Source: Desarmillaria ectypa (lineage: Eukaryota > Basidiomycota > Agaricomycetes > Agaricales > Physalacriaceae). From it: a stretch of DNA of 64,000 nucleotides. The position numbers were made by a program, and so were the translations under genes. The notes beneath the pieces are model-generated. The model was not told the origin of the DNA. It worked only from the letters and a program-made list of their open reading frames with translations, and made no database searches. The stretch is from the NCBI GenBank assembly GCA_030407005.1, contig JAUDYN010000006.1, positions 620,001 to 684,000 on the forward strand, written 5' to 3'. Of this stretch, positions 35,537 through 47,066 are shown in pieces. Position 1 is the first letter of the stretch. Every line of letters starts with the position of its first letter.

Positions 35537-37173
35537 GATATCTGGAGTTATATCCAACCCTCTCTGACACAAAGACGGCCACTGGTGCCGCGGATGCGCT
35601 CAAACCTGCTACCAATCTCACTATCGAATTCCACTGATCCTGCCACCCTCCGTGAACTCGAAGTACCCAAGTCATGGCTGAAAAATCCCAACTTCCGTGC
35701 CAGAATATCCTACTGGATGGTATATGTAATGATCCTCGTCGGAGTAGCCCTTAGTGAGCACATCCATTAACTTTTTCAGAATGGAACTGACGAAATGGCT
35801 TCGCCGGTCGGTGCATTGCTTCGGCGAAGAACTGGGCCTTGGTGCACTGCAAGGCTGGTGCGCTTTCAGGCCAAGAACGTTGTCTTACTAGCTCCAAACT
35901 AAATGAGAAGCAGCAACCCTGCTTCTCATTGCGGTCTAGAACTCGGAAAAAAAAAAGACACTTCTTGTCTGTACGCGCAACAGGCTTGCAGCGAACTCTT
36001 GTTTTACCACGCATATATGCCTCTGCCATGGAATATAGAGCGCATAGAGTCGGATGCCTTTTCTGGCATGGTAGAGCAAGATTCCAAGGTTCTGTTTTTC
36101 CCGCATTAAGCGCACCACTTCCGTTGCGAATCCGCAACTGCAGGTGTAATACAATGCTACTTCATCTACAAGAACGTAATGCTCGACCGTCAGGACTTGT
36201 GCCTCGTAATGGAGAAAGAGTTCGATGGAACCGCAGATGATGTCTTTGGACCTAATGGATACTTTATGAGAGAGGTCGATGCCAGTGGATCTGGGTACAT
36301 TCGTTCTTTTTTAAGTGTTTTCGGTTGCTCATCTCTCATAGGAATGGACAGTTCGAAATGACGACGTCGTCGTAAAATTCCTACATCAAGGATGGAATGC
36401 TACAGCGATTGACCACGGAGCGGTGAGATAGGTTAGCCTAGCTTTCATCTGTATTCTAGAGAATATTGGAACTCACCGATCACGCTGTAGACATGGTCGA
36501 AGCACGAGGGAACGGAATACGGTATACAAACCGGGGATCAAACTACGTTCAGGGTTCTCTCAATTGGGGCCCATCCCCTGCATTGAATTCCGTGGAAAAA
36601 TCCTTCTCCTGGTGGACATTCCGCAGAGAATCGTTCAGCTCCAAGATGCACACATATGTGCTCGAGTGGACGGATGAGTTTATCCGGATCTATGTTGACA
36701 CGCGCGCCCACACGTTGTTGTCGTTCAAGTTCAAGAAACCTTTCTGGGAGCTGGGTGATTTCCCGGGTACGATGACGTCCAACGGGCAGCAGGTGCCGTT
36801 GGAGAATCCCTGGGCCAATGGAACGTACCTGGCTGCGCCGTTTGATCAGGAGTTTTATCTGATCATGAACGTTGCGGTCGGGACGACTGGGGGTTGGTTC
36901 CCGGATGGGCAGGGCAATAAGCCTTGGTTGAATGGTGCTGCGAGTGAGTATTGGGTTCGGTTTCTAAAATATGGGTTTCTTTGCTGATGATGCTGTGACA
37001 AGCTGCTATGCGGGATTTCGCGAGAGCGAAGGCGCTGTGGTACCCGACATGGCCTGAGAATCTGGATGATAGGGGGATGGCTGTGTATGTGCTCTTTTAC
37101 TGCTGGCGGTTACGCTATTGACGATAATCCGGCTGGGACCGTGAAGATGTACAAGCATTGCTCCGGTTCGTAA
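35537..37173 (+). pseudogene. GH16 pseudogene, right copy of inverted duplication
   Basis: This is a near-copy of the GH16 gene at 18117-20241, on the opposite strand. The protein parts RPLVPRMRSNLLPISLSNST through LVGVALSEHIH, and a 173-codon block (36466-36987) containing MVEARGNGIRYTNRGSNYVQ, are identical to copy 1. It is disabled in several ways. The initiator and first codons are missing. TCGTCGTAA places a stop where copy 1 reads SSPNN (near 36368). About 430 bp are deleted between NGML and the WPRSG region (junction near 36400), removing GRIEVRAKMP and WPAIWLLPKD. The acceptor GTAG of the last intron has become GCTG (near 37130). Homology ends at TAA 37171-37173. Confidence 0.85.
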
Positions 37174-37365
37174 TGATGCGGACTTCGCTTTGTTCTCGCA
37201 GGGTTGTTATTCTTATGGGGTATCTCTGTGATTGTTTTCTTCACTGATATCTTATAGTCATGTATTCACTTTCATTGGCAGATCTTCCGGAACTTTTTAA
37301 GTTAGGATAAATAGTTCTTTTGTGGCTCGAACGTGCGTGGTCCTGTCTTTCGCCTGTTCTCTAAG

Positions 37366-39063
37366 ATGTCGTGGTGGAATCAAATAGCCTCAGCCGCCCA
37401 GAACTTCAAACTTGGCTACAATGTTCAGAAATGTGAGCTATACATTCTCAGTTGATGCATACTCACAAGTTTTTGTCACTGTTAGCTTATCCATGGAGAG
37501 GTACAACACCGCTCGTTTGTATTTTTTTCGTGGGCTTGACCATTCTGCTGATCTCCGTCAACAGTAAGTTAAGCTTTTGTGATGATTGCCCCTACCCGAC
37601 AACGGATGTGTTCTCCTAGTTCCTCTATCGGTATTGACGTTGTCCAGTAATTCACATACACTCCAAACAATACTTCTCCACCATTCCCATTCACTAAAGT
37701 CATTCCCGCATTCCTTAGGCACACAGCCGGGATTTTATGCCGCAGACATTCAAAGCCAACGATACGATGCAAAACAATTTCTCTGCCTTTACCTATGAGA
37801 TTATGGAAGCGTTCGAGGACAGCAGTTCCCTTGGACATTAGGTGGGCTTGTTTCCGTATTATAATGACCCTCTATCGTCGTGCGATGTAACAAGTTCCAT
37901 TGCCTTAGTATAACCATTTTTCTCTGACCCTTCTAGTCAAACATTTCGCTGTCCTTGCGCAACTACAAGATGTCTCTAAATTTCAATCACGCCTCAATGC
38001 AAGATCGTACACCCAGGATTCTGGAAGCCGTTTCCGGTCTTGATGGTATCCTCATAGATCTGGTAAATACACAACCTCTATCAACGTCAAGCATGGTTCA
38101 TGTCATCCTCCTAGGAATATGGGTGGGATACAGAAAAGTTCGTTTACTCATTGCTCTCGTCTTGCGCAGCCAACGACCTGGCTCTTCGTCTGGTATTACG
38201 TTGTCTTATAAAAACCGAGGTTAATCGGCACCTACTAGCAATCAGAACGTTACCGGTTTCGACCTCTCGGCATTTCCCTGTTGTGTTTGCGGGGATCAGT
38301 TTTTTTTGAATCCTACATTCATAACATTCAAGTTGATGCTAGGAACTTCAAGGACCTATATCTGACCCTGAAGGATCATATTTCTTGTGGTGGCGACGCG
38401 GCGAAGTTCAGGGCGACCTGGATGGCCGTGTATTACGATCAAGGCGGTGTTTTTGGTTAGATACTGCATCGGGGGTTCCAGGTGGAGGCCAAGAACTGAT
38501 AGGAATTTTGCAGATCCCGTGGATATTATGAGTGGTGCTAGCATCTCACCACCAAATCAAGAACTTGAAGTTACTTCAAACGTACAACTCGTGCTCCAAA
38601 ATGCACTTCAGGCCATCTACTACACTATCCGTCTCGATCTGGGTGTGATTTGCCGGAATCAAATATTCACGTCGCCAGGTGTGTTCAATGAGAGCATATC
38701 TTCGGTCCCCCAATTTCATTAGCATATAAATTATTTATGTCGTACGGGTGCAATACGATTGCCTCTCCAAGGAGAACATTAAAAGGATTCGCGCCGTTGG
38801 TCATATCTTCAACCAGTGTTCTGCCGAAAGCCCATGGCGTCAGCCATATCTAGCCTTTTTGTGGCATGTCATGGTCTCTGCGGTGTAGTTCTTGTTCCAT
38901 TTTATTGCTGATGCTTTCTGCCGGAATCAAATGTTGGAGTATCAAGTGTCGTGCATCGCAGTGCAGTTGGCGTCGGGATCTTCGGTTGTCAGGCAAGGAA
39001 GCTTGTTCTTCTCCTCGGCCTTGTTTACTACGTAGTATTACTTCTATTAGGTGTACAGTGTAG
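37366..39063 (+). pseudogene. Uncharacterised membrane-protein gene, right copy of inverted duplication
   Basis: From ATG 37366, exon 1 is MSWWNQIASAAQNFKLGYNV followed by QK. Exon 2 is PWRGTTPLVCIFFVGLTILL with ISVN. The next part reads FTYTPNNTSPPFPFTKVIPA in one frame, after an in-frame TAA, and FMPQTFKANDTMQNNFSAFT in another, so it is frameshifted. Later pieces are FPYYNDPLSSCDVTSSIALV, FKDLYLTLKDHISCGGDAAK, SMSGASISPPNQELEVTSNV and VLQNALQAIYYTIRLDLGVI. A final helix lies near LVLLLGLVYYVVLLLLG. The full-length ancestor had an N-terminal helix, a large extracytoplasmic domain and a C-terminal helix. The left counterpart is at 17010-17796. Function is unknown. Confidence 0.55.
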
Positions 39064-39793
39064 ATAAATAGCTAGACGAACAACGATAACCCTCGCCTGT
39101 TTGCGAGGGTTCCCTGCTATATCCGGTTGAGCGGCTGGAAAAGTACTGCTGATTTCAACATCAAAGTGGTACAAAATGTGTTGTGTGATTAACAACCAGC
39201 TGCCTGACGCTGTTGCTCTGATACATTCGAGTCTGGCTGTCCGCATTGTAGCCATTGTCAAGGTAAATGGACATGATTTATATTCCTGACAAACTCAGCT
39301 CTATCAAATACAGGTCCTAAGGGGGATTTTGAGACGTGTTCAAGCTTCCAAGTTGCCAATAGCTCGCTTCATATTAGCAAGCGATTCAACAATAATTCTG
39401 AAGAGCAGTCGGACGCTCTAGCACACGACGAACCTTCAGTCGGCTACCCAGCAGCACGACGATACTGAAGAGGCACAAATGGAGTTAATGAGCTAGCAAC
39501 CTTTTCTTCAGGTTTATTTGTGGACCTTCTCATACACCACATGCAAATATCCTGTCGTAGAAAAAACCAGCACCCAAATTCATAGACAATACTTAAAATA
39601 AAGGTATAAATGTAATACCACTTGCTTTCTTTTCTTATCATAACCTTTTACACTAGGATCCGGAATGAAAGGCGGAAGAGCAGGACTAGTACAGGTAAGG
39701 GTATAGAAAACCGAATAGATGTCATATCATAGTCATAAAGAAATATATATCATTTGTCCGGAGACGGTGTGAAAATAGATATGGAAGGCACAC
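39064..39793. other. Intergenic stretch
   Basis: No gene can be supported. It should contain the 3' end of the channel gene that follows on the minus strand. Confidence 0.35.
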
Positions 39794-42785
39794 TCACTCC
39801 TCTCTCACCAAGTCTGGCGGCGGGCCCGCAATATCCACCTTGCCCTTCTCGTTCATCTTAGCATCGACTAAGCTCACGATAACCCCATGATCTAGACATT
39901 CCTTCGCCTCAGACTTGGACAACTCCCCAACAGGCCCATGAGCCAAAGGAAGCCACACAATCCTCTGTGGCCTCGAAGCTGCAGGATGGGCGAAGCCATA
40001 GCTGTCCTCCTCCTTCTGCCGCTCCTTCATGTTCTTCGCCGCCGTAAAATCGTATTCCTTCGCGACGCCACCTCCACTATCGTGTGAACCTTCGCTATCT
40101 CCATCTGAACTCGACGAAGCAATCTTCTCCTTCTCGGGCGGCTTCGTCGACTCGGACTTATCCTGCTGAGAACTGTTCGGCGCTAGACGCGTCTCTGACC
40201 CGGTGCGATTAGGCAGGTCCTCTTCTTCCTCCGCATCGACCTGCGCAACTTCCATCTTTTCCACCAAACTGAGCGGAAGAGCGTGGATTAACGGATCATA
40301 AGAATTGTTGATGATCAGATGGAAGAAGACCTGCATTAAACTTATGAGCCCAAGCTGCGACTGCCTACACAGACCACTCACAGTGAGAATAATCAATACA
40401 ATCATCAAAGCACCTTCCGGTACAGAACTAGCATTACCATTCTGATCCCGGGCGAGGAAAAAGAGTGCGCATAAACAGACCTGCAAGCATACTCCGTATA
40501 AATCACTTGCGGGAGAAGAGAAGTTAACTTAACTTACCTCTTCAACGTACAAACCGACAAAAATGTGCTGCATCGCCTTCGGGAAGAACAGACCTCCGGT
40601 ATCATCGGGCTGCTGGAACTGCCACAAGAAGAGATACTTATACAGTTGATAGAACAAGAAGAAAGTTACGCAAGCTAGACCATTAATGATGGGTGAAATA
40701 ATGGAATAACCAAGAGCTAGAGTCGCAGATCAGCAGTGCCTTATAGTTGACATTGTCTGTACTCACCAATAGTAGTCAACAACGTGATACCAGGGAAAAG
40801 AGTACCCCAGGCGACATTGCGGGCACCGTATTTGATTCCCCAGATGCTTCGCGGCGTACTTCCGAGAAGGTAAAGCTTCACGTAATAGATAGCCAGTGGA
40901 ACGATTTGCAAAAATCCAGATGCTGTTCCAGAGAGGCCTTGCAAAATCACATACCTGGGAAAGAATAGGTCAGAATCGTTCAACTGCGACCAGAAGTTTA
41001 ACTCACGTCAAGAAGAAAGTGGAAGACGTTGGCAAGTTTTGAGCAAGCAAGGTGGGAATAGATGTCGGGTTGTTGATAAGACCGTCCAGAGATGCGATGA
41101 TACCGGCAGATATGGTAACGATAAGGAATGAATGCTGTTGTGGCGTCGGTAACCTTTTTACGCGCTACAATAATAAAGTGACTCACGATGACTTGGAAGA
41201 TGAAATAACGCGTCATGAGACTGAGTTCCAGACCTGTCTTCTTCGGAATACCTTCGAAACGCGCCAAGAGGCGAAGAACAATGGGAAGGAGCATCATGAG
41301 AACTGCGAGAGCGACGGGGGGAAGGATACCCTAACAACCAGAAAACTGAGTGTTCATGTATCGTACAAGGGGAAATTGCTTACCGAAATGATACCCAGAA
41401 CCGGGCCAGGTAACGTACATATCCATGCAAGCCAACTCGCTGTGCTACACAACGTATACACATTGGAGACGATACCGACGAAAGCCACGGGGAACGCCCA
41501 TAAGATAATGAGAGCAGCGGTAAGTGAATAGCTGATCACTAGCCGAACCTAGAACGTTGATTTTGTCGTAATACATTTCATAGCGATGAAGCGAAAACGT
41601 ACCTTCATTTCGTATGGGTTCATTCCGAGGTTAGCCCAGATAACGTCGTCAGGTGCAACTTCGGTATAGCGACCACTCATTCGATAAGGCTCGTGGTGGA
41701 GAAGGACTTGTATTCCCAAATGCGCTGCGATCTGTCGGTTGAACGTGATAAACGCACTGTTGAGTGGAGGATACGTCGTGTCGGAAGCGTCGTCAAGTTT
41801 TGCCCTACCCTCGTCGAGTAGCTGAGTACACTTCTGAATCTCCTCTCTAGCCCAGTCAATGGAGTCCACTTTCTTCCCCCACAGACCAAGGAATCCAAGC
41901 CTGTGTGTAGGGCGTTTGTTTTGGGGAACAGCCACAGCCGTCTCTTCCGAAGAAGTTTTGTCCAATTTGCTAGCGACAGAGAGCAGTTTGTTCTCAGCTG
42001 ACTCTAGCTTGTTGCAGGCCTCGAGGCGACGATCGTAGATATCAGGAAGCTCCTTGAGGTTTCGGTTTAAGAAGATACGCTTAACGCCACCAGGAAGTTC
42101 GCCGAATATCTTCATTAGCCCTTCCTGCGACAGGTACTTGGCGGGTATACCGGTAACTAGGATGGTATTCGCCTGGATGGACTTGGAATGCACAGGATCG
42201 ATGAGGAACTGTTGTCGCTTAATGATGAAGTTGCGCATTTCGTTCTTGATATTGTAAAGCACCCAGCCTGTGAGAAGATGAATACAACGAACAGACTAAA
42301 TCAACACGTAACGCACCTGTGAACAACCAGGCAAGGATTATATGCGCAGCATACCGATCCTGCTTATTGGTAGCCACATTCCCATAAACTAATATATCCA
42401 GCTTCTCGTTGTTGCCCACCCGAGTATTCACACTCGTGACAGGCAACAGAATAGCCCAGGAGAGGAACCAAATTGGCAAGAAAATCTTGACCATCATGCG
42501 GAGGAAGCGAACGAAAAAGTAGGCGTCCATGCCGTTCGCTTTGATAATATTATTGTAGTCCGCCTTGAAGACCGCGACTGGCCAGTAGAAAATGTTTTTT
42601 GAGAGAGGTTGAATCCTCTTAGATGGGGCTGGAACATAGGTGCGGGGTTCATAAATAGCCTTGAAGTAGGGTCGTAGCAGGGTGAATGCAGTGATCTCGA
42701 TACCGAAGACGGCGGCGTTGAAGACGAGCGCTGTAACGAATGTCTTCGTCGACGCTGACGGCGCGGTGGAGATGTCGTTACTCAT
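39794..42785 (-). CDS. CSC1/OSCA-type (DUF221) osmosensitive cation channel
   Basis: This is a member of the CSC1/OSCA/TMEM63 family of stress- or mechanically gated cation channels (fungal RSN1/PHM7 group) of the plasma or internal membranes. From ATG 42785 comes MSNDISTAPSASTKTFVTAL with the first helix (FVTALVFNAAVFGIEITAFT), then LRPYFKAIYEPRTYVPAPSK and AYFFVRFLRMMVKIFLPIWF. The cytoplasmic RNA-recognition-like domain starts with SIQANTILVTGIPAKYLSQE and ends NSAFITFNRQIAAHLGIQVL. The channel core includes YEMKVRLVISYSLTAALIIL, LSLMTRYFIFQVI, YVILQGLSGTASGFLQIVPL, YSIISPIINGLACVTFFLFY and KAMQHIFVGLYVEE. The C-tail is acidic and serine-rich, ending at TGA 39794-39796. About nine introns were needed, all short. 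An in-frame TTG at 42809 lies upstream, but the ATG at 42785 is the natural start. Confidence 0.92.
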
Positions 42786-44762
42786 GGTGGTGGGAGGAAG
42801 AGGAAGCAAGCGATCGAAGGGTTTTGTATTTGTTTGTCTATATATAGTCCATTAGACCACGCTCCAATTTATGTCATGTCTCGGCTGCACTTCTATGACG
42901 CATCTTCAAGTCATTAGATCTCTTTTCTTTCGTTTCCAGTACAGAGGAAACGAGAGAAAGAAAAAAAAACAGAAGATTGGAAGAGCGCACTTAGGGGGTG
43001 GGGGATCCAGAACATAGGATTTTGACCTCCCAAAAAATAAAAACAAGGCAGTGGACTTTTAGCATGCCTCATGTCAAGTACCGCCAGCAAGCATAGGGCT
43101 TTGCCAAGGTACAGGGCTCTCTCGGTGCTATTCCGCAGCATCTGCGATTATCTCCCCGACTGTCTTGTCAATCGGCCTTGCAATCGAACCTGCAACAGCG
43201 CTTCCAAAAGATAGATAGTTAGGAGGCTCCGTGCGGCTCGACGTGGGGAACGGAAGAGGGCTTGAATGGGATTCCTCTGGATAATTAAAAGGCTCGGGTG
43301 GCCGTCAATAAGGTGGCCTTCGCGCGGCAGAAAACCGGATACAAACAGGCTCCGTCCATGCACAAATGTAAAAAATCCGTCAAATCGTGGGAAAGCGCTA
43401 GGAACAGCACCTGTCGCGCCCATCGGCTTAAAGTCTATCCTGCACATTGTGACTGTCAAAGCCTCTCCTGGAAAGCTTTACGGAAAAAAGGAAACTCCTG
43501 ACGCCCTTCACAAGCTTCACAGAACTTGGAAGCTGGAAGACGCGAACACATGACCAGAAAGAAACCGCGATCGATGACGATGCATCATGGATCAAAGCCT
43601 GCGCGGAGCGATATTGCCGCAGTTCAATCATGTTTAAACCTGTCTTAAGATTGGCACGTTCTACATACTGTACGGACCTTGGAGACACAAAATTTAGTAC
43701 CAGTACAGTGTGGGGGCCTGTAAATCTCGAGTGGGTCCCTTCCGAGTTCGAGTAGTAGTTCGAGTGGTGGGTGGAGCCTCACATTACGAAGATAATTCAA
43801 TTGGTCGACATCTGGTTGGAGGTGTGTTTTGTTGGACTCGAACCAGACAACTTGATGACAGTCGATCAAGTTGGGAGGAATAGCATGTATGCAAAGTTTT
43901 CACTGCATGCTATCTTCGCTCGATTTCCGTTCGTACCACTACATGGCTCTGAAGAGGCGTTGAACAGGGTAGGTTTTTGTGTAGACAAGTGCTTTCGTTG
44001 ATGACTGTCATGTTATGCGCCAAATTCAGTACGCATATATCTTGCTTACAATCTGGAACTTACTTCCGGAGTGAGTATGGAGAGGGAGTGAAACTAGTAG
44101 TGATGATAAGGAATGCCATCGGGGCATGGCGAAGACAGTAAGGTGCTCTGGCCCCGGTTTAATGAAAGCACGTTCTGCGCAAACTGCGGATTCCGACCCC
44201 AGGATAACGCTGCATGTCCAAGCAGTTGCCTTCGATATTGCTGGAAGATGTCCGCTTGGTACACACAGCTAGCCATGTACATCGACAGTCGCTACCAGTG
44301 TTCTGGTCGCCATCCTCTCTCAGCAACCTGTCATCACTATCTCGCGAATGGCTAGTTATTTTGCCGCATATAATCATTCCTTGGCGCATATAGTTGCCAT
44401 ATATGCCATCCTATGGTATAGAATTCGTCTATGGTGCCATTTGCATGCCTATTTGAGAATGTACACCCACGGCGTATTTGGTCTGCTTGTCGTCTCCATG
44501 ACACAGATTTAGGCACCTACTAGGAAGACCGAGGCTTCAGATCCTCTCGAAGTAGTAGTGTAGCTCAAATACCTGACTGGCTCGCATTAGCACTTACGAA
44601 TGAATTAAAAGGAAAATGTAACACGTACTAGTGGAAGTAGAATACCACAAGACGTTGCTGACCACGACGCTTAAATTCACCTGACCTGACGTCAGTGCCC
44701 CCAATTCGGGTGATGGGATCTTCAGGGTGCTATTCCCACCCTTTCCTTCAACTGCGGATAGG
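42786..44762. other. Intergenic stretch
   Basis: Frames at 43266-43553, 43771-44001 and 44094-44389 have no recognisable domain. A T-loop-like string on the minus strand near 43830 was examined and rejected as a tRNA. Confidence 0.35.
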
Positions 44763-45880
44763 ATGCCTGGTCTTCGTGTCCTCGCAGGCCCTTCTCTACA
44801 GGCTCTGGAGCCTATCTCGCCTTTGGTGAACACGAATCAACCGTTCAAGATCTCTTCAGACATCTTCGACGGCGAGATTCTTGTGAACATCAAAGGTTTT
44901 TCGAATTCGCACACAGGCGACGTTCGGGAAGGCGAGTACTTCTCCCGCAAGGATCGTCAGGGTATTACATGGAGTATCCAGGTTCAGGGTAAGCTGTATT
45001 CACCAGTCACTAGGCGGTTGACTGACTGACATGGTGTCCAGGCAGGTTCTTGAAACAATTCTCTGCCAACGACATCTTGTTTGGGAATACCTTTGATAGG
45101 CCACTCAACCTACCTTGGGGATCTAGCGCTGCATTGAAATTTATGTCGTAAGACCTCTTTGTAGAATATTGCGTTCTTACCACTGAATATACCTTAATCT
45201 GTAGATACGTCGACCCTGTCCTTGAACACGACCTTACTTCCCAATCAAAACCATGGGCATTGTCGCCGCTCATTGTGACGATGCCCCACTTCGCTCATTC
45301 ACGGTTGGACCGTGACCTGCAGGACATAGATTCAAGCACCCCGCCATTCCCTACCGAATATACTTCTATTTCAGATGATACCTCAAATCTCTATCTTGCC
45401 TCAGTGTCAAGCTCTCCTTGCTCTTCTACATTGTCTCTATCTTCTTCTTCCTCCTCCTCCTCCTCATCTTCCAACTCCAGTTCTAAATCAAAGATAACAA
45501 GACGACGCAAGAAACAAACAAATCATCAGAATTTGTCCACCCTCCAGACCGCGTCACAGCGCCAAACGTTCTTCTCTTCAGAGGAGAACAGACGCATGAT
45601 TATATTTTCCGACCAGGTGCGACCGCATCATTCTTCCCGCTGAACAGTATTCTGATTCATCTTACAGGACGTGATCACAACAGATTTTTGCTATGGATTC
45701 CTCGATTTCAATCCATCACTCGCGTTGCGGCTTCCTGGTGGTATATCGTTCGATCTAATGCGATACTGGGATGGACAGCCTGTTAGGTTTGTATGCTGTG
45801 AGCGCAACCCAGACCGAGACGCGGGAGGAGATCCCTGTGGGAGAATCTTTTGGTGTATTGTGATCGAACAGGCTGATTGA
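44763..45880 (+). CDS. DUF1769 (UPF0590-type) fungal protein
   Basis: This is a fungal protein of the DUF1769 family; the function is unknown. Four exons run from ATG 44763 to TGA 45878-45880. Exon 1 is MPGLRVLAGPSLQALEPISP and onward to EYFSRKDRQGITWSIQVQG. Exon 2 is RFLKQFSANDILFGNTFDRP with LNLPWGSSAALKFM. Exon 3 begins YVDPVLEHDLTSQSKPWALS. Exon 4 is DVITTDFCYGFLDFNPSLAL, RLPGGISFDLMRYWDGQPVR and FVCCERNPD. The family signatures seen are D-I-L-F-G-N-x-F-D-R-P, the DFCYGFLDF block and the LRLPGGISFDLMRYWDGQPV block with FVCCER. Exon 3 also carries a disordered serine run and a basic RRRKKQ patch not expected in the conserved core, which may be a localisation signal. Confidence 0.88.
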
Positions 45881-47066
45881 GTGCTAATGGGCACAGAGCT
45901 TTACTCGCATATCATTATTAGTATAAAGAAGCTGCTGAGGCCAGTTCCTTTTCAGGACGGAAAAATGTATTTTGAAAATGTTGTGACGTTTCTTTCCCTT
46001 TGAATGCTGCAAAAATGGGATACGGAAAACACAACAAAAAAACCAGTTCTATTTTGCATACCAAAAATGGCTTCTATTCTGCGAATGAAAACCGGTTTCC
46101 TTTGTTCTGACCGCGGGGAAACACCATTTTTCTGGCTCTTTTCCTTACTCCAAAAGTGTACGGAAAATATCTCATATTTCAAGTTGTTTTCGTGAACTCA
46201 TTTTTACCATTAGAAGTTCAAATGAAATGTCACAACATTTTGAGGTCCCGTTTTCTGCGGGGAAAATGTACCAGCTCCAGCAGTGTATTGCGAGGGATTT
46301 CGGGGAGACTAACGAGAATAATTCTTGAAATTAATTGCTGACTAAAGCTGTACCAGTGTGTACAGGACCTTGGGAATGAAAATCTATTAACGAGTAGGTA
46401 GCTGTGCAACCCCGTGAAAATAAAATAAAATAAGGGAAATGAAATCAAAGACTGGTCTGGTCTGGACATAGGGTACCTCAAATTTCGTGCGACCCGACAT
46501 CATGCATGAGAAAACCTGTCCCTTGAAAGAACAAGATCAGAATACACAGCATGGAACCGTTTGCCACTAATTTTGATCGAGGGAAAGATCATTGATTTGT
46601 GGGAACTTTCCCCTCCTTAAAGTCATGGTTTACCGGAGATACGTAAAATTGAAGGCGGAATACTGAATGATAAATTCTACATCCATTAAATGCGAAAGCA
46701 GATGTTTCATTGGCCTTCGTTTATGTGCCCCCTACATATGTAGACCAAGAATATCTAAGGTAACACGAGAAATGTAAGTCACTGCTGACATCTTTGAAAG
46801 TCCAGGCGGTAAAGGAATGACTTGGGGACAAGAGTGTAGTAAAAGAAAGCGTGATACAGGCTGTGATGCCAAAAGCAAAAACAAGAAACAAAAAAAAAAG
46901 ATAGTACAAAGAGAGGTGTACTCTCTGAATGATAAGGTATCGACAGTAAATAGGAGCGATGTATAAACGGCACGACGAAAGAGTGCAACATGCATAGAAA
47001 ACAATAAAAAGGTGATAAATAAACAGAACCAGCAACCCGTAAGAAGAAAGGGACGATGAAAGCAGT
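45881..47066. other. Intergenic stretch with a MITE-like element
   Basis: Apart from the inverted-repeat element at 45975-46241, only A+T-rich sequence with short frames is seen. Confidence 0.35.
45975..46241. mobile_element. MITE-like element with 18-bp inverted repeats
   Basis: AAAATGTTGTGACGTTTC at 45975-45992 pairs with 46224-46241 (reverse complement AAAATGTTGTGACATTTC) with one mismatch. The outer flanks (GGACGG on the left, GGTCCC on the right) may extend the repeat loosely. The interior of about 230 bp has no protein-like frame and contains partial internal complementarity (CCAAAAATGG and CACCATTTTT). No target-site duplication was assigned. Confidence 0.5.

Noticed and set aside
35484..36137. 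Minus-strand frames over the GH16 pseudogene
   Set aside because: They are the antisense of the duplicated GH16 sequence and also appear opposite the left copy.
43800..43860. tRNA-like string on the minus strand (GGTTCGAGTCC)
   Set aside because: It has a T-loop-like sequence, but the flanking bases do not form a five-pair T stem and no acceptor or anticodon arm could be placed.
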